Shown in pieces: positions 1 through 9,518 of a DNA stretch of 64,000 nt. Each line of letters opens with the position of its first letter. Position 1 is the stretch's first letter. Position numbers and translations under genes: made by a program. A model generated the notes under the pieces. That model did no database searches and had not been told where the DNA came from. It saw only the letters and a program-made list of their open reading frames with translations. Origin of the DNA: Actinopolymorpha singaporensis (GTDB taxonomy: Bacteria > Actinomycetota > Actinomycetes > Propionibacteriales > Actinopolymorphaceae); the NCBI RefSeq assembly GCF_900104745.1, contig NZ_LT629732.1, positions 3,335,981 through 3,399,980 of the forward strand. The letters are read 5' to 3'.

Positions 1-644
1 ACTGCCTCGGGGTCGGGGCCGTCGTCGTCGACGGGAACGGGTACGACAGGCAACCCCATCGCGGCCAGCAGATCGAACAGGTTCGCCCAGCCGGGATCCT
101 CCACGACCACCAGGTCACCGGGCGACAGATGCGCGTCGAGAACGCGTTCGACGGCGGCCAGGCAGCCGCTGGTGACGGTGAGATCGTCGGCGGGAACCCC
201 GTCGGCGACCAGCCGCCGCCGAGCCAGCTCGGCGAGTTCGGGCCGCATGCCGGAACCCGACCCGTAGGTCACCGGGTCGGGCGGGATGTGCCGCAGGGGT
301 GAGCGCAGCGACGGCAGTAGCGCCGGGTCGGGCCCGCCGACGGACAGGTTCCGTGCGCCCGGCGGCACCGGCAGCCGGGTACGGGACCGGCTGGCGACGG
401 TGGGCACCGCGCGGACTCGCGTACCGCGTCGCCCGTCGGTCTCGATCACACCCCGCTGGCGCAGCGTGCGGTAGGCGGCCGCCACGGTGCCGGGGCTCAC
501 GTCCAGGTCGCCGGCCAGCGTGCGCACCGCGGGCAGCTTCGTCCCCGGCGCCAGGTCGCCGGAGCGGACCCCGGACTCCACGCTGGTGGCAATTGCGTTC
601 GACGTCGCGCCGACGATGCAATATCGTGAAGACACAATCCACAT
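1..644 (-). CDS. MocR-type GntR/aminotransferase regulator, 3' end outside window
   Basis: The gene reads leftwards and is cut by the window start, so about 215 N-terminal residues are seen. Residues about 20-85 form a GntR winged helix (LAPGTKLPAVRTLA, then SPGTVAAAYRTLRQRGVIET). After a basic linker the beginning of a type I aminotransferase fold follows (TYGSGSGMRPELAELARRRL, then LTVTSGCLAAVERVL and LVVVEDPGWANLFDLL). This order is that of MocR/PdxR regulators, which use PLP as effector. The PLP lysine would lie beyond the edge. The ATG at 644 follows an AT-rich promoter-like stretch. The divergent acetyltransferase at 777 is a possible target, by position only. Confidence 0.8.
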   Translation of the reverse strand, partial: MWIVSSRYCIVGATSNAIATSVESGVRSGDLAPGTKLPAVRTLAGDLDVSPGTVAAAYRTLRQRGVIETDGRRGTRVRAVPTVASRSRTRLPVPPGARNLSVGGPDPALLPSLRSPLRHIPPDPVTYGSGSGMRPELAELARRRLVADGVPADDLTVTSGCLAAVERVLDAHLSPGDLVVVEDPGWANLFDLLAAMGLPVVPVPVDDDGPDPEA

Positions 645-776
645 TTTGTACTAAAACAAACCCGGCGGCAACTCCTGGATGGCCGAGGGCACACCTCAGG
701 CGGGCCGCCGCCGGCGGCAGGAAGTACGAACGCCCGCAGAACCCGCACGTCCGCACGCCCGACGGGAGACCCCGCG

Positions 777-1490
777 ATGGTCCAGACCTCCGCCGCCGAA
801 CCCGGGACCGCCGAACACGGCGCCTCCGAACCCGGCGCCTCCGAACCCGGCGCCTCCGAACCCGCCCACGAGACCGGGCCGGCACCTGCCGACCGGTGGT
901 TCGAGACGCCCGTGCTGTCCGGTGACCACGTACGCCTGGAACCCATGTCCCTCGCCCACGCCGAAGGGCTCGCGGCCGCCGCCGACGACCAGGTCTTCGA
1001 GCACCTCCGGATCCGGCAGGTGCCGAGGACCCGTGAGGAGGGCGAGGCCTTCGTGCGCGCGGTCCTCGCGCAGCGGGACAGGCGCGTGCTCCTTCCCTGG
1101 ACCCAGGTCGACGCGGTGACCGGTGAGGTGGCGGGCACCACGTCGTACTACGAGGTCGACCCGGACCTGCGCACGGTCGCGATCGGCCACACCTGGCTCG
1201 GCCGACGCTGGTGGCGCACTGGCGTCAACACCGAGGCGAAGCTGCTCCTGCTCCGCCGGGCGTTCGACGACCTCGGCGCGGTGCGGGTCGTGTGGCACAC
1301 CGACCTCCGGAACGAGCGTTCCCAGGCCGCGATCGCCCGGCTCGGTGCACAGCGCGAAGGCGTGCTGCGCAAGCACAGGTTGCGCCGGGACGGCAGCTGG
1401 CGCGACACCGTGCAGTTCGCGATGACCGACGACGACTGGCCCCAGGTGCGCGACCGCCTGTCCGCACGGCTGCGGCCCGCGGCATGCTGA
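777..1490 (+). CDS. GNAT acetyltransferase, RimJ/RimL type, with EPGAS repeat N-terminus
   Basis: The protein has 237 residues. The first 40 are low complexity, with EPGAS three times in a row encoded by a 15-bp tandem repeat at 821-865. From about residue 47 it follows the Acetyltransf_3 pattern: VRLEPMSLAHAEGL, then VAGTTSYYEVD, IGHTWLGRRWWRTGVNTEAK (acetyl-CoA loop region) and VVWHTDLRNERSQAAI. The closing GVLRKHRLRRDGSWRDT is typical of RimJ/RimL-like enzymes that acetylate N-termini or small amines. The substrate is unknown. The TGA overlaps the start of the following PaiB-like gene, so the two are probably co-transcribed. Confidence 0.85.
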   Translation: MVQTSAAEPGTAEHGASEPGASEPGASEPAHETGPAPADRWFETPVLSGDHVRLEPMSLAHAEGLAAAADDQVFEHLRIRQVPRTREEGEAFVRAVLAQRDRRVLLPWTQVDAVTGEVAGTTSYYEVDPDLRTVAIGHTWLGRRWWRTGVNTEAKLLLLRRAFDDLGAVRVVWHTDLRNERSQAAIARLGAQREGVLRKHRLRRDGSWRDTVQFAMTDDDWPQVRDRLSARLRPAAC

Positions 1491-2137
1491 TCCACCCGTG
1501 GGACGAGGCCGACGAGGAGGAGTGGCGCGGCTTCCTGGCCGAGCACGACTTCGGCCAGCTCATCGCCGGCGGGCGCGACCGTGACCTGCCGGTGGTCGTA
1601 CCCACGCACTTCGTCTTCGACGGCGACCGGACGGTCTGGCTGCATCTGGCCCGGCCCAACCCGGTGTGGGCGCCGCTGGCCGAACACCCACGCGCCGTGC
1701 TCACCGTGGTCGACGACTACGTGTACGCGCCCGCGCGCTGGCAGGCGCCGCCGGGCACCCCGCCCGAGCAGGGCGTGCCGACGTCGTTCTACGCCACTGT
1801 CCAGCTGGCCTGCGACGTGCGTGTGGTCGACGACCCGGAGGAGAAGGCGGCCGTCCTCAACCGGCAGCTGGCCCACTTCGAGCCCGGCTCCGGCCGCGCG
1901 CCCGTGCCCACCGAGGCCGACCGGCGGCTGCTGTCGGGTCTGCGGGCGCTGGAGCTCACCGTGACCGGCGTACGGGCGAAGTTCAAGTACGCGGGGAACA
2001 AGCAGGCCGAGCACCGCCGGGAGATCGCCGCCGGGCTGGCCGCGCGCGCCGGGCGGTCCGACGACCGGGCCAGGGCGCACCTGCTGCGCCGGTCGGAGCG
2101 GGCCGCGGACCGGCCGACGCGACCGGCTCAGCGGTAG
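1484..2137 (+). CDS. PaiB-like FMN-binding negative transcriptional regulator
   Basis: 217 residues, about the length of the PaiB family (split-barrel FMN-binding fold). Family features are MLIHPWDEAD at the N-terminus, LPVVVPTHFVFDGDRTVWLHLARPNP in the barrel, WQAPPGTPPEQGVPTSFYATVQL in the middle, and LRALELTVTGVRAKFKYAGNKQ near the end, which matches the family's K-x-K-x-S/A-x-N-x-x segment. The ATG at 1484 lies inside the stop region of the acetyltransferase. In Bacillus PaiA is itself an acetyltransferase paired with PaiB, so this GNAT-PaiB pair resembles a paiAB-like unit, though the GNAT here is not obviously a PaiA orthologue. The gene is convergent with the ABC exporter at 2128. Confidence 0.8.
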   Translation: MLIHPWDEADEEEWRGFLAEHDFGQLIAGGRDRDLPVVVPTHFVFDGDRTVWLHLARPNPVWAPLAEHPRAVLTVVDDYVYAPARWQAPPGTPPEQGVPTSFYATVQLACDVRVVDDPEEKAAVLNRQLAHFEPGSGRAPVPTEADRRLLSGLRALELTVTGVRAKFKYAGNKQAEHRREIAAGLAARAGRSDDRARAHLLRRSERAADRPTRPAQR

Positions 2138-3948
2138 GAGGCGGCCTGGAGTTCGAACAACTCCGCGTACAGGCCGCCCAGGGACACGAGTTCGGCGTGC
2201 GTACCGGACTCCACGATCCGGCCACGGTCGAGGACGACGATCAGGTCGGCCATCCGTACGGTCGAGAACCTGTGCGACACCAGCACCGTCACCGCGCCGG
2301 TCGCCGCCCGCAGTTCACGGGCGGCGACGGTCCAGCGTTCGAAGAGCCGGTGCTCGGTCTCGGCGTCCAGGGCCGCGGTGGGTTCGTCCAGCAACAACAG
2401 CAGCGGGGCCGGGCGCATCATGCCCCTGCCGATGGCGAGCTTCTGCCACTGCCCACCGGACAGTTCCACCCCCGCCGGCCACTGGGCGCCCAGCTGGGTG
2501 TCCAGCCCGGCCGGCAGGGTGTCGGGCAGGTCGCCCGCGCCGGCCCGCTCCAGGGCGGCCGCCGCCGCGGTCTCGTCGTCCACCGCGGACAGGTCGCCGA
2601 TCCCGACGGTCTCACGTACGGAGAACTCCCACCGCGCGTGGTCCTGGAACGCCGCCGACACTCGCAGCCGCCAGCGTTCGGGGTCCAGCGTGGCGAGGTC
2701 CGCGCCGTCGACCTCGATCCGCCCGGCGGTAGGGACGTAAAGTCCGGCGAGCAGGTTGACCAGCGTCGTCTTGCCGGCGCCGTTGTCGCCGACCACCGCG
2801 ACGGTGGCACCCGCCGGGAGGTCCAGGTCGATGTCGTGGAGTACGTCGGCGTCGCGGTGCGGGTAGCGGTAGCTCAGCCCGCGGAGGTGGATTCCGGAGG
2901 AGAGCCGCGACGGCAGCGGCACGGTCTCGTCGACGGCCCGCCGGGCGCGGCGGGCGACGTCCTCGAGGTAGACGAACCGGCTGGCCGCGGTGAGCGTCCG
3001 GGCGGTCCGCTGGACGATCTCGGCGGAGTTGCCGACCAGGCCGAGCACCTGTCCCGCGAGCACGGCGGTGAGCAGCACGTCGCCGACGCTGTTGTGACCG
3101 CGCACCGCCTGGCCGACGACGAAGACGATCGACCCGAAGTACCCCACCAGGAACGCGAGCTGGGCGCCGAGTCCGATCAGCTGCCCCCTGACCTGCAGCC
3201 GACGGTGGATGGCCTGGATCTTCCGGTGCTCGGCGTGGAACCCGGTGAGGATCCGGTCGCCCAGCCGGAACAGCCTCGTTTCCTTCGCGGACCCGGCGGC
3301 GGTGGCCAGTTCCCACAGGTCGTTCGCGCGGCGGGCAGGCTCGGCGGCGAGTTCGTTGCCGAGGTCGAACAACCCGCTGGTGTGCCGGCTCAGCAACACC
3401 ATCGGCAGGCCGAACAGAGGCAGCACGAGCAGCAGCGGATGCACGCTCACCAGCAGGATGGCGGTCGTCACCACCCGGACCGTGGCGTTGGCCGCGTCGA
3501 CCAGTGACGGGATCGCCTCGCCGAACTCCCAGCTGTCGTCGACGAGGATCTCCAGCTGGGTGAGGTGTGCGGGCGTCTCGTGGATCTCCAGGGTCGGCGT
3601 GTGTGCCACGGTGAGCGCGAGGCGGCGTTCGACCAGGTGGTGTGCGCGTTCGTTGAGCGCCATCCGGACCCGCGTGCCGGCGTAGTCCAGCGCGGCGCCG
3701 CCGACGATCGAGCCGGTGACCGCGAGCGCGGCGACGACGGTGCGCATGTCGTCGTGGTCGGTGAGGCCGTCGAGCAGCAGCTTGAGCCACCAGCCGAACA
3801 GCGCCGCCACCAGTGCCTGCACGGTGAACAGAACGAACGCGAGGACGGACCGGCGGGGGTCGGCCGCCCACGCCAGGCCGAGCATCACCCGGGCGGTGCG
3901 CAGTCGGCCCACCGGGGGAGTGCCGTGGTCCGTGGTCCGCTCAGCCAT
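2128..3948 (-). CDS. ABC exporter half-transporter (TMD-NBD fusion), second of pair
   Basis: 606 residues. The N-terminal 310 residues carry several hydrophobic segments (for example VLAFVLFTVQALVAALFGWW and VRVVTTAILLVSVHPLLLVL). The C-terminal nucleotide-binding domain is complete: Walker A GDNGAGKTT, signature LSGGQWQ, Walker B LLLLLDEPTAALD and switch His in VSHRFST. It lies directly behind a second half-transporter and its ATG overlaps that gene's stop, so a heterodimeric type IV exporter is likely. The substrate is unknown, and no peptidase domain or peptide precursor gene is visible nearby. The last bases overlap the convergent PaiB-like gene. Confidence 0.88.
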   Translation of the reverse strand: MAERTTDHGTPPVGRLRTARVMLGLAWAADPRRSVLAFVLFTVQALVAALFGWWLKLLLDGLTDHDDMRTVVAALAVTGSIVGGAALDYAGTRVRMALNERAHHLVERRLALTVAHTPTLEIHETPAHLTQLEILVDDSWEFGEAIPSLVDAANATVRVVTTAILLVSVHPLLLVLPLFGLPMVLLSRHTSGLFDLGNELAAEPARRANDLWELATAAGSAKETRLFRLGDRILTGFHAEHRKIQAIHRRLQVRGQLIGLGAQLAFLVGYFGSIVFVVGQAVRGHNSVGDVLLTAVLAGQVLGLVGNSAEIVQRTARTLTAASRFVYLEDVARRARRAVDETVPLPSRLSSGIHLRGLSYRYPHRDADVLHDIDLDLPAGATVAVVGDNGAGKTTLVNLLAGLYVPTAGRIEVDGADLATLDPERWRLRVSAAFQDHARWEFSVRETVGIGDLSAVDDETAAAAALERAGAGDLPDTLPAGLDTQLGAQWPAGVELSGGQWQKLAIGRGMMRPAPLLLLLDEPTAALDAETEHRLFERWTVAARELRAATGAVTVLVSHRFSTVRMADLIVVLDRGRIVESGTHAELVSLGGLYAELFELQAASYR

Positions 3949-5887
3949 CGCCGGCCGCCGTGGTGTGCGGTCGGTGGGTGGCCTGCGCTTCGTCGGCGTA
4001 GCGGAGGGCCTGGGTACGGAACAGCGAGGCGTACCGGCCGTTCGCCGCCAGCAGCTCGTCGTGGGTTCCGTCCTCCACGATGCGCCCCCCGTCCAGGACC
4101 ACGATCCGGTCGGCGCGGCGTACGGTCGAGAACCGGTGGCTGATCACGATCGCGGTGAGCCCGGAGGTGAGGTCCAGGAACCGGTCGTACAGGTCGGCCT
4201 CCGCACGGACGTCGAGGTGGGCGGTCGGCTCGTCCAGGACCAGCACCCGGGCGCCGGCGCTCACCGCGGCCATCGCCCGGGCCAGCGCGATCCGCTGCCA
4301 CTGCCCGCCGGACAGGTCGACCCCGCCGGTGTGCCGGCGGGACAGGTAGGTGTCCAGCCCGTCGGGCAGGCCCTCGAGGATCTGGTCCGCGCCGGCCCGT
4401 CGCGCGGCCGCCCGGATCTGCTCGTCCACGCGGGAAAGGTCAGCCAGGCCGGGGTCGGCCAGCGCCTCCACCGCGCCGAACCCGATGTTGTCCCGTGCCG
4501 GCAGCGGATAGTGCACGAAGTCCTGGAAGATCGCCGCGACCGAACGCCGCCACGACATCGGCTCCAGGTCGGCCAGGTCGACGCCGTCGACGCGGATCCG
4601 GCCCGCCTGCGGCAGCGACAAGCCGGTGAGCAACTTTGTCAACGTCGTCTTGCCGGCGCCGTTCAGCCCGACGACGGCCAGCGAACGGCCCGCCTCGATG
4701 GTGAGATCGAGGTCGGTGAACACCGGACTTTCCCGGCCTGGATAGCGGAAGTGCACACGTTCGAAGCTGATCTCACGTGCGGGCAGGCCGCGAGCGGTGC
4801 GCGAGGGCACGTTCGTGAGCACGCGGGTGGCCGCCAGACGTTCGTGGGCGAGAACGTCGGGCACCGGCACGGCGCCGTTCTCGATCCACACGTCACCGTC
4901 CTGGGAGGCGAGCTGGGACATGCCGAACATCGACTGCACCAGGACGGCCAGCGAGCCGATCGCCAGCCCGCCGGCCAGCGCCGAGCGCGCGGCGATCACC
5001 ATGACCGCCACGTTGGCCAGCAGGGCCAGGCCGAACAGCGTCCCCGACACGCGGTAGCCGACCCGGCGAGTACGCCACAGCTGCTCCATCACCTGGCGCC
5101 ACTCGACACCGAAGCGATCCACAAGCCGTTCCGCGAGGCCGAAGATCCGGAGTTCCTTCGCCCACTCCGGCATCATCGCCAGCCGTTTCAGGTAGCCGGC
5201 GCGCCGCAGCGGCTCGGTCCAGAACGGGTTCGCGCGGAAGGAGTCGGCCCGCAGGTGGTGACCCAGGACGATCCACAACGGTGCGAGCACCACGGCCGCG
5301 ACCGGCCAGACGTACGCGGCGACCGCGGTAGCGGCCAGGCCCTGCGCCTGGCCGGCCCACTTGGCGGACAGCCCGCTCACCAGTTCACCCGGGCCGAACC
5401 GTGCGATCCGTACCGCCCGGTCGGTGGCCGCGGCCAGCGCCGGGTCCTCGAACAGGTCCAGCCGGGGTACGCGGAGGATCGTGGTCATCACCCGGCTCAG
5501 GAGGTACTCGTCGAACCTGCGGTAGAGCTCGGTCGAGACCAGTTCACGTACCATCCGGACGATCTCCTGGGCCAGGAGAAGGCTGCCGACCAGGACGAGC
5601 GTGGTGACGATCCGGCGCCCGTCGGGTGAGGAGAACCCGCCGCGTACGGCGTCCGGCACCAGGTCGACCAGCCGGCCGACCAGCAGCGCGAACACCGACG
5701 GCAGGGCGCCGCCCACGAGGGCCAGGGCAGCCAGCAGGCCGGTCCAGCCGGGGAAGGCCCGGACCAGAACGCCGAGCGCCGCCCGCCGGGCAGCTCGCCG
5801 GTGGGCGCTCTCAGGCTGGTCGTCCGGCCGCCTGTCGGACTGGTCGACAGGCTGGTCACCGGATTTGCCGGGGGCACTCTGGGGCAC
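3941..5887 (-). CDS. ABC exporter half-transporter (TMD-NBD fusion), first of pair
   Basis: About 648 residues from a GTG at 5887. The open frame continues to an ATG at 6136, but the upstream part is proline/arginine-rich, unlike a transporter, so the shorter start is preferred though not proven. Six transmembrane segments are expected (for example GLLAALALVGGALPSVFALLVG and TLVLVGSLLLAQEIV). The ATPase domain is intact: Walker A GLNGAGKTT, LSGGQWQ, VLVLDEPTAHLD and ISHRFST. It forms one operon with the following half-transporter through an 8-bp overlap. Exported compound unknown. Confidence 0.85.
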   Translation of the reverse strand: MPQSAPGKSGDQPVDQSDRRPDDQPESAHRRAARRAALGVLVRAFPGWTGLLAALALVGGALPSVFALLVGRLVDLVPDAVRGGFSSPDGRRIVTTLVLVGSLLLAQEIVRMVRELVSTELYRRFDEYLLSRVMTTILRVPRLDLFEDPALAAATDRAVRIARFGPGELVSGLSAKWAGQAQGLAATAVAAYVWPVAAVVLAPLWIVLGHHLRADSFRANPFWTEPLRRAGYLKRLAMMPEWAKELRIFGLAERLVDRFGVEWRQVMEQLWRTRRVGYRVSGTLFGLALLANVAVMVIAARSALAGGLAIGSLAVLVQSMFGMSQLASQDGDVWIENGAVPVPDVLAHERLAATRVLTNVPSRTARGLPAREISFERVHFRYPGRESPVFTDLDLTIEAGRSLAVVGLNGAGKTTLTKLLTGLSLPQAGRIRVDGVDLADLEPMSWRRSVAAIFQDFVHYPLPARDNIGFGAVEALADPGLADLSRVDEQIRAAARRAGADQILEGLPDGLDTYLSRRHTGGVDLSGGQWQRIALARAMAAVSAGARVLVLDEPTAHLDVRAEADLYDRFLDLTSGLTAIVISHRFSTVRRADRIVVLDGGRIVEDGTHDELLAANGRYASLFRTQALRYADEAQATHRPHTTAAGDG

Positions 5888-6154
5888 GATGCCGGCGATG
5901 ATCGCATTGCCCGAAGATGTCCGGCACCTGGTTTTCGCTCCCTGTCCGAGCGCGGGCAGGGGCTCGCGGGGCTCGCAGGGTTCGCCCGATCCGGGGCCGA
6001 AGACCGGTGGCCGCGTGGCCGGCACCCACGGACGACCGTAGCCGGTAGGCGTGGGTTGGCGGACAATGACTGTGGCAGGAAGACTGTGCTGGAGATGGTG
6101 CGCCGTCGTACGGCGTGGTCGGGGCGGGCGGGACAACGGGGTGAAGGGGACGAG

Positions 6155-6349
6155 ATGTCGAATCGCGCGTGGTGGATCATCGGGGGAGTGGGCGCGGCCT
6201 TCGTGGCCTGGCTCCTGTTGCCCTGGTGGGCGACGCTCCTGATCGTGCTGGCGGTGGTCGGTGCCCCGGTCGCCGGTTACCTCATGCTCGACCCGTCGCA
6301 GCGACGGCGGCTGGCGCGGATCCGGGAGCGGCGGCAGCTGGGCCGGTGA
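6155..6349 (+). CDS. Small membrane protein, 64 aa
   Basis: It starts at ATG 6155 behind a purine-rich site (aaggggacgag). Two hydrophobic helices fill residues 5-45 (WWIIGGVGAAFVAWLLLPWW, then LLIVLAVVGAPVAGYLML), followed by a basic tail RRRLARIRERRQLGR. This suggests a small bitopic or hairpin membrane protein with its tail in the cytoplasm. No family is recognised. It is divergent from the ABC exporters. Confidence 0.55.
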   Translation: MSNRAWWIIGGVGAAFVAWLLLPWWATLLIVLAVVGAPVAGYLMLDPSQRRRLARIRERRQLGR

Positions 6350-6718
6350 CGGCCCGGGACGGAGCTGGTTCCTCCCCGCCCGTTACCTCGGTGGGGTTCC
6401 CGGCCGGCTACCCGGCCGATCTGGCGGAGTGGGAACGCGACGAACGGCCGGTGACGCGCGGCTTCGCCCATCCCTGGCGTTCACGTGGGTGCCGGCAACG
6501 GCGAGTCGTTCTCGTCAAGGACACGTTGACATCGTTGCCGGCCGATCGCGGTGGGTCGGTCGGGCTACGGCATTGCCGGCTGGTGTGGCAGGTCGTCTTC
6601 GGCCCGCGGTGAGGTCGCGGCACCGGCTCCGGCCCTGGTGTCAGATGTACGGGACGGACAGGATGGAGCCCTCCGCTGCCTGCCGGGAACGCATGCGTAC
6701 GAGGGAGAGGACCCGCCC

Positions 6719-9487
6719 GTGACCAGTGCGACCAGTGCGACCACTGCCGGCCCGATCTCGACGGTCGTCAACGACGCGCCCACCGACCTCGACCTGGAGC
6801 CGGAGACCCCGCTGGTCACCGTGCTGCGTAACGACCTCGGACTGCGCGGCGTTCGGCAGGGGTGTGCGATCGGCGAGTGCGGTGCGTGTGTGGTCCTCGT
6901 CGACGGACGCGCCGAACGTTCGTGTCAGCTTCCGCTGTCCGCGGTGGCCGGCCGGCGGGTCACCACCCCGGAGGGTTTGGGAACTCCCGACCGTCCGCAC
7001 CCGATCCAGCAGGCGTTCCTCGACCGGCAGGCGGCCCAGTGCGGTTACTGCCTGAACGGCATAATCATGTCCACCGCGGCCCTGCTCGACGGTGTCACGC
7101 CCGGCGATGCGGCGTCCGAGGGACCCGGCGGTTCGCCCCACCTGTCCGAGGAAGAGATCCAGGCCGCGCTGGCCGAGCACCTGTGCCGCTGCGGCACACA
7201 CCACCGGATTCTGCGCACCATCCGCGAACTCGCCGGCCGCGAGCAGCCCTCGCCCCTCCCGCCGATCCGGATGGGCGGCGAGCCGAACGCGGTCGACGGC
7301 CGGGAAGCCCAGGACACGCAGGGCGCACCGGAGGTGGCGGCCGACATCCGGGCGGACCAGGCGGAGGAGGTCCCTGCCGACGAAGCGGAGGAGATCCCCG
7401 GCGATGCTCGGAAGGAGCACCCGGCCGAGCAGGACCGCCCGGCCGCGCCGCTGCCCGGTGGGCTGGCGACGGCGCCGAACGTCGAGGACTGGCTGCGGCC
7501 GCTGCCCGACGGCCGGATCGAGGTCCGCAGTGGCCGGGTCGAGCTGGGACAGGGCGTACGGACGGCGCTGGCTCAGGTGGTGGCGGCCGAGCTCGGCGTA
7601 CCGCTGGAACGCCTCGTCGTCCGCTCGGCCGCCACCGACGGTACGCCCGACGAGGGCTACACCGCGGGCAGCAACTCCCTGGAGGCCGGGGGAGCGGCAC
7701 TGGCTCGGGCCGCCGTGGCGTACCGCCGGTTGGCAGCCCAGAACGGGGACGCGGATGGCGGGGACCCGCCTACGGGTCCGATCCGGCCGGACGACGTGCC
7801 GCGATGGGCAGGCGGCCCGGTGGGGGAGGCGGCACCGCGCAGTGACCTGCCGGCCAAGCTGACCGGGGCGCCGGCGTACGTCCACGATCTCGCGCTGCCC
7901 GGCATGCTGTACGCCCGCGCCCTGCTGCCGCCGCGTGAGAACGCCTGGCCGGCCGCTGTCGACCTCTCGGTCGCGAAGGACCTGCCCGGGGTGGAGGCTG
8001 TCGTGCACGACGGCCGGCTGCTGCTCGTGGTGGCATCCCGTGAGGAGGTCGCTGCCCGGGCGGTGCGCCGGATCGCCGGCACGACCCGATGGGAGGCCGG
8101 GCCGCCCCGGCCCGGCGTCGGCCCGGGCGCCGGACCCACCGCACAGACGAACGCGCCGGTGCGTACGCCGGTCGTGGAGGAATCCGGAGTCGAGCAGGCG
8201 CTGGAGTCGGGACGGGTGATCCGTGCCTCCTACGCCAAACCGTACGAGGCGCACGCCTCCGTGGCGCCGTCGAGCGCCTTGGCCCTGGTCGAGCCGGACC
8301 GGACCACGGTGTGGACCCACAGCCAGGGCGTCTATCCGCTGCGCCGCGAGCTCGCCGCCGCGTTCGGCCTGGCCGAGGACGCGCTGACCGTCCGGCACGT
8401 GGACGGCCCCGGCTGCTACGGGCACAACGGCGCCGACGACGCCGCGGGCTTCGCGGTGGCCGCCGCCCGTGCGGTGCCCGGCCGGCCGGTGCGGTTCCAG
8501 TACGCCGTGCAGGACGAGTTCGGGTGGGAACCGTACGGTCCGCCGATGTCGGCCGACCTGGCGGCGAGCCTCGGCGCGGATGGCCGCGTCACCGGCTGGC
8601 GGCACCGCATCCGCACCGACGCACACACCGCGCGCCCGCACGGCACCGGCGACCGGCTGGTGGTGTCCTGGTTGCGCGCGAACGCCGAGCCGCGGCCGTG
8701 GTCGGGCGGCGGTGAGGGCGGGGTACGCAGCGCCGAGCCGCTGTACGAACTCGGCGCCCGCGACATCGTGGGGGAGTACGCGCCCGGACCGCTGCGTACG
8801 TCGGCGTTGCGGTCCCTCGGCGGCTACTTCAACACCTTCGCCATCGAGTCGTTCATGGACGAGCTGGCCGAGGCCGCCGGCGCGGACCCGGTGGCGTTCC
8901 GGCTCGCCCATCTGCGCGACGAACGGGCCCGGGCGGTGCTGGAGGCGGCCGCCGCGCACGCCGGCTGGCGGGAGCGGGTAGGGCCGAGCGGGCGCGGCCA
9001 GGGCGTGGCGGTGACGAGGTACAAGAGCAGCAAGGCCTACGTCGCCCAGGTGGCCGAGGTCGACGTCGACGGCGCCACCGGATCGGTCGCGGTCCGCCGG
9101 GTGGTGGTCGCCTGCGACGCCGGCGTGGTGGTCAACCCCGACGGGCTGCGCAACCAGCTGGAGGGCGGCGTGCTGCAGGGCCTGAGCCGGGCGCTGTACG
9201 AGCAGGTACGCCACGACCGCGACGGGGTGCGGAGCCTGGACTGGACGACGTACCCGGTGCTGCGGTTCGCCGACGTGCCCGCGCTGGAGGTCGTACTCCT
9301 CGACCGGCCCGGCCGGCCGCCCCTCGGCGCCGGCGAGGCGTCCACCCCGACCACCCCGGCGGCGCTGGCCAATGCGGTCGACGACGCGGTGGGGATCCGG
9401 GTACGCGAGCTGCCGCTCACCCCGGACCGGCTGCGTGCCCGGCTGGAGGAACTCACCGACGCCGAGCTGGCCAGGGTCCGGACCTGA
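6719..9487 (+). CDS. Fused 2Fe-2S / molybdopterin dehydrogenase (IorAB/NicAB-like)
   Basis: 922 residues from GTG 6719, behind a gggagagg site. The N-terminal part is a two-cluster ferredoxin module: C49, C54, C57 and C69 (ECGAC context), then C108/C111 (CGYC) and C156/C158 (CRCG). An acidic linker of about 80 residues follows. The molybdopterin part begins with RVELGQGVRTALAQVVAAEL and TPDEGYTAGSNSLEAGG, continues with LPAKLTGAPAYVHDLALPGM, and ends with LGAGEAS holding the likely catalytic Glu. This order, without an FAD domain, is that of isoquinoline 1-oxidoreductase and nicotinate dehydrogenase type enzymes, where the two parts are normally separate proteins. The neighbouring pncA-pncB genes suggest a pyridine such as nicotinate as substrate, which is inference. 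Confidence 0.85.
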   Translation: MTSATSATTAGPISTVVNDAPTDLDLEPETPLVTVLRNDLGLRGVRQGCAIGECGACVVLVDGRAERSCQLPLSAVAGRRVTTPEGLGTPDRPHPIQQAFLDRQAAQCGYCLNGIIMSTAALLDGVTPGDAASEGPGGSPHLSEEEIQAALAEHLCRCGTHHRILRTIRELAGREQPSPLPPIRMGGEPNAVDGREAQDTQGAPEVAADIRADQAEEVPADEAEEIPGDARKEHPAEQDRPAAPLPGGLATAPNVEDWLRPLPDGRIEVRSGRVELGQGVRTALAQVVAAELGVPLERLVVRSAATDGTPDEGYTAGSNSLEAGGAALARAAVAYRRLAAQNGDADGGDPPTGPIRPDDVPRWAGGPVGEAAPRSDLPAKLTGAPAYVHDLALPGMLYARALLPPRENAWPAAVDLSVAKDLPGVEAVVHDGRLLLVVASREEVAARAVRRIAGTTRWEAGPPRPGVGPGAGPTAQTNAPVRTPVVEESGVEQALESGRVIRASYAKPYEAHASVAPSSALALVEPDRTTVWTHSQGVYPLRRELAAAFGLAEDALTVRHVDGPGCYGHNGADDAAGFAVAAARAVPGRPVRFQYAVQDEFGWEPYGPPMSADLAASLGADGRVTGWRHRIRTDAHTARPHGTGDRLVVSWLRANAEPRPWSGGGEGGVRSAEPLYELGARDIVGEYAPGPLRTSALRSLGGYFNTFAIESFMDELAEAAGADPVAFRLAHLRDERARAVLEAAAAHAGWRERVGPSGRGQGVAVTRYKSSKAYVAQVAEVDVDGATGSVAVRRVVVACDAGVVVNPDGLRNQLEGGVLQGLSRALYEQVRHDRDGVRSLDWTTYPVLRFADVPALEVVLLDRPGRPPLGAGEASTPTTPAALANAVDDAVGIRVRELPLTPDRLRARLEELTDAELARVRT

Positions 9488-9518
9488 GCACGAGACCGGC
9501 CCGCAGAGCCCCTCGCTG

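Noticed and set aside
2128-5887. Lantibiotic or peptide export cluster around the ABC pair
   Set aside because: No precursor peptide, peptidase domain or modification enzyme is nearby.
5888-6136. Longer start of the first ABC exporter
   Set aside because: The added 83 residues are proline/arginine-rich, have no family likeness, and would run up to the divergent small gene's start.
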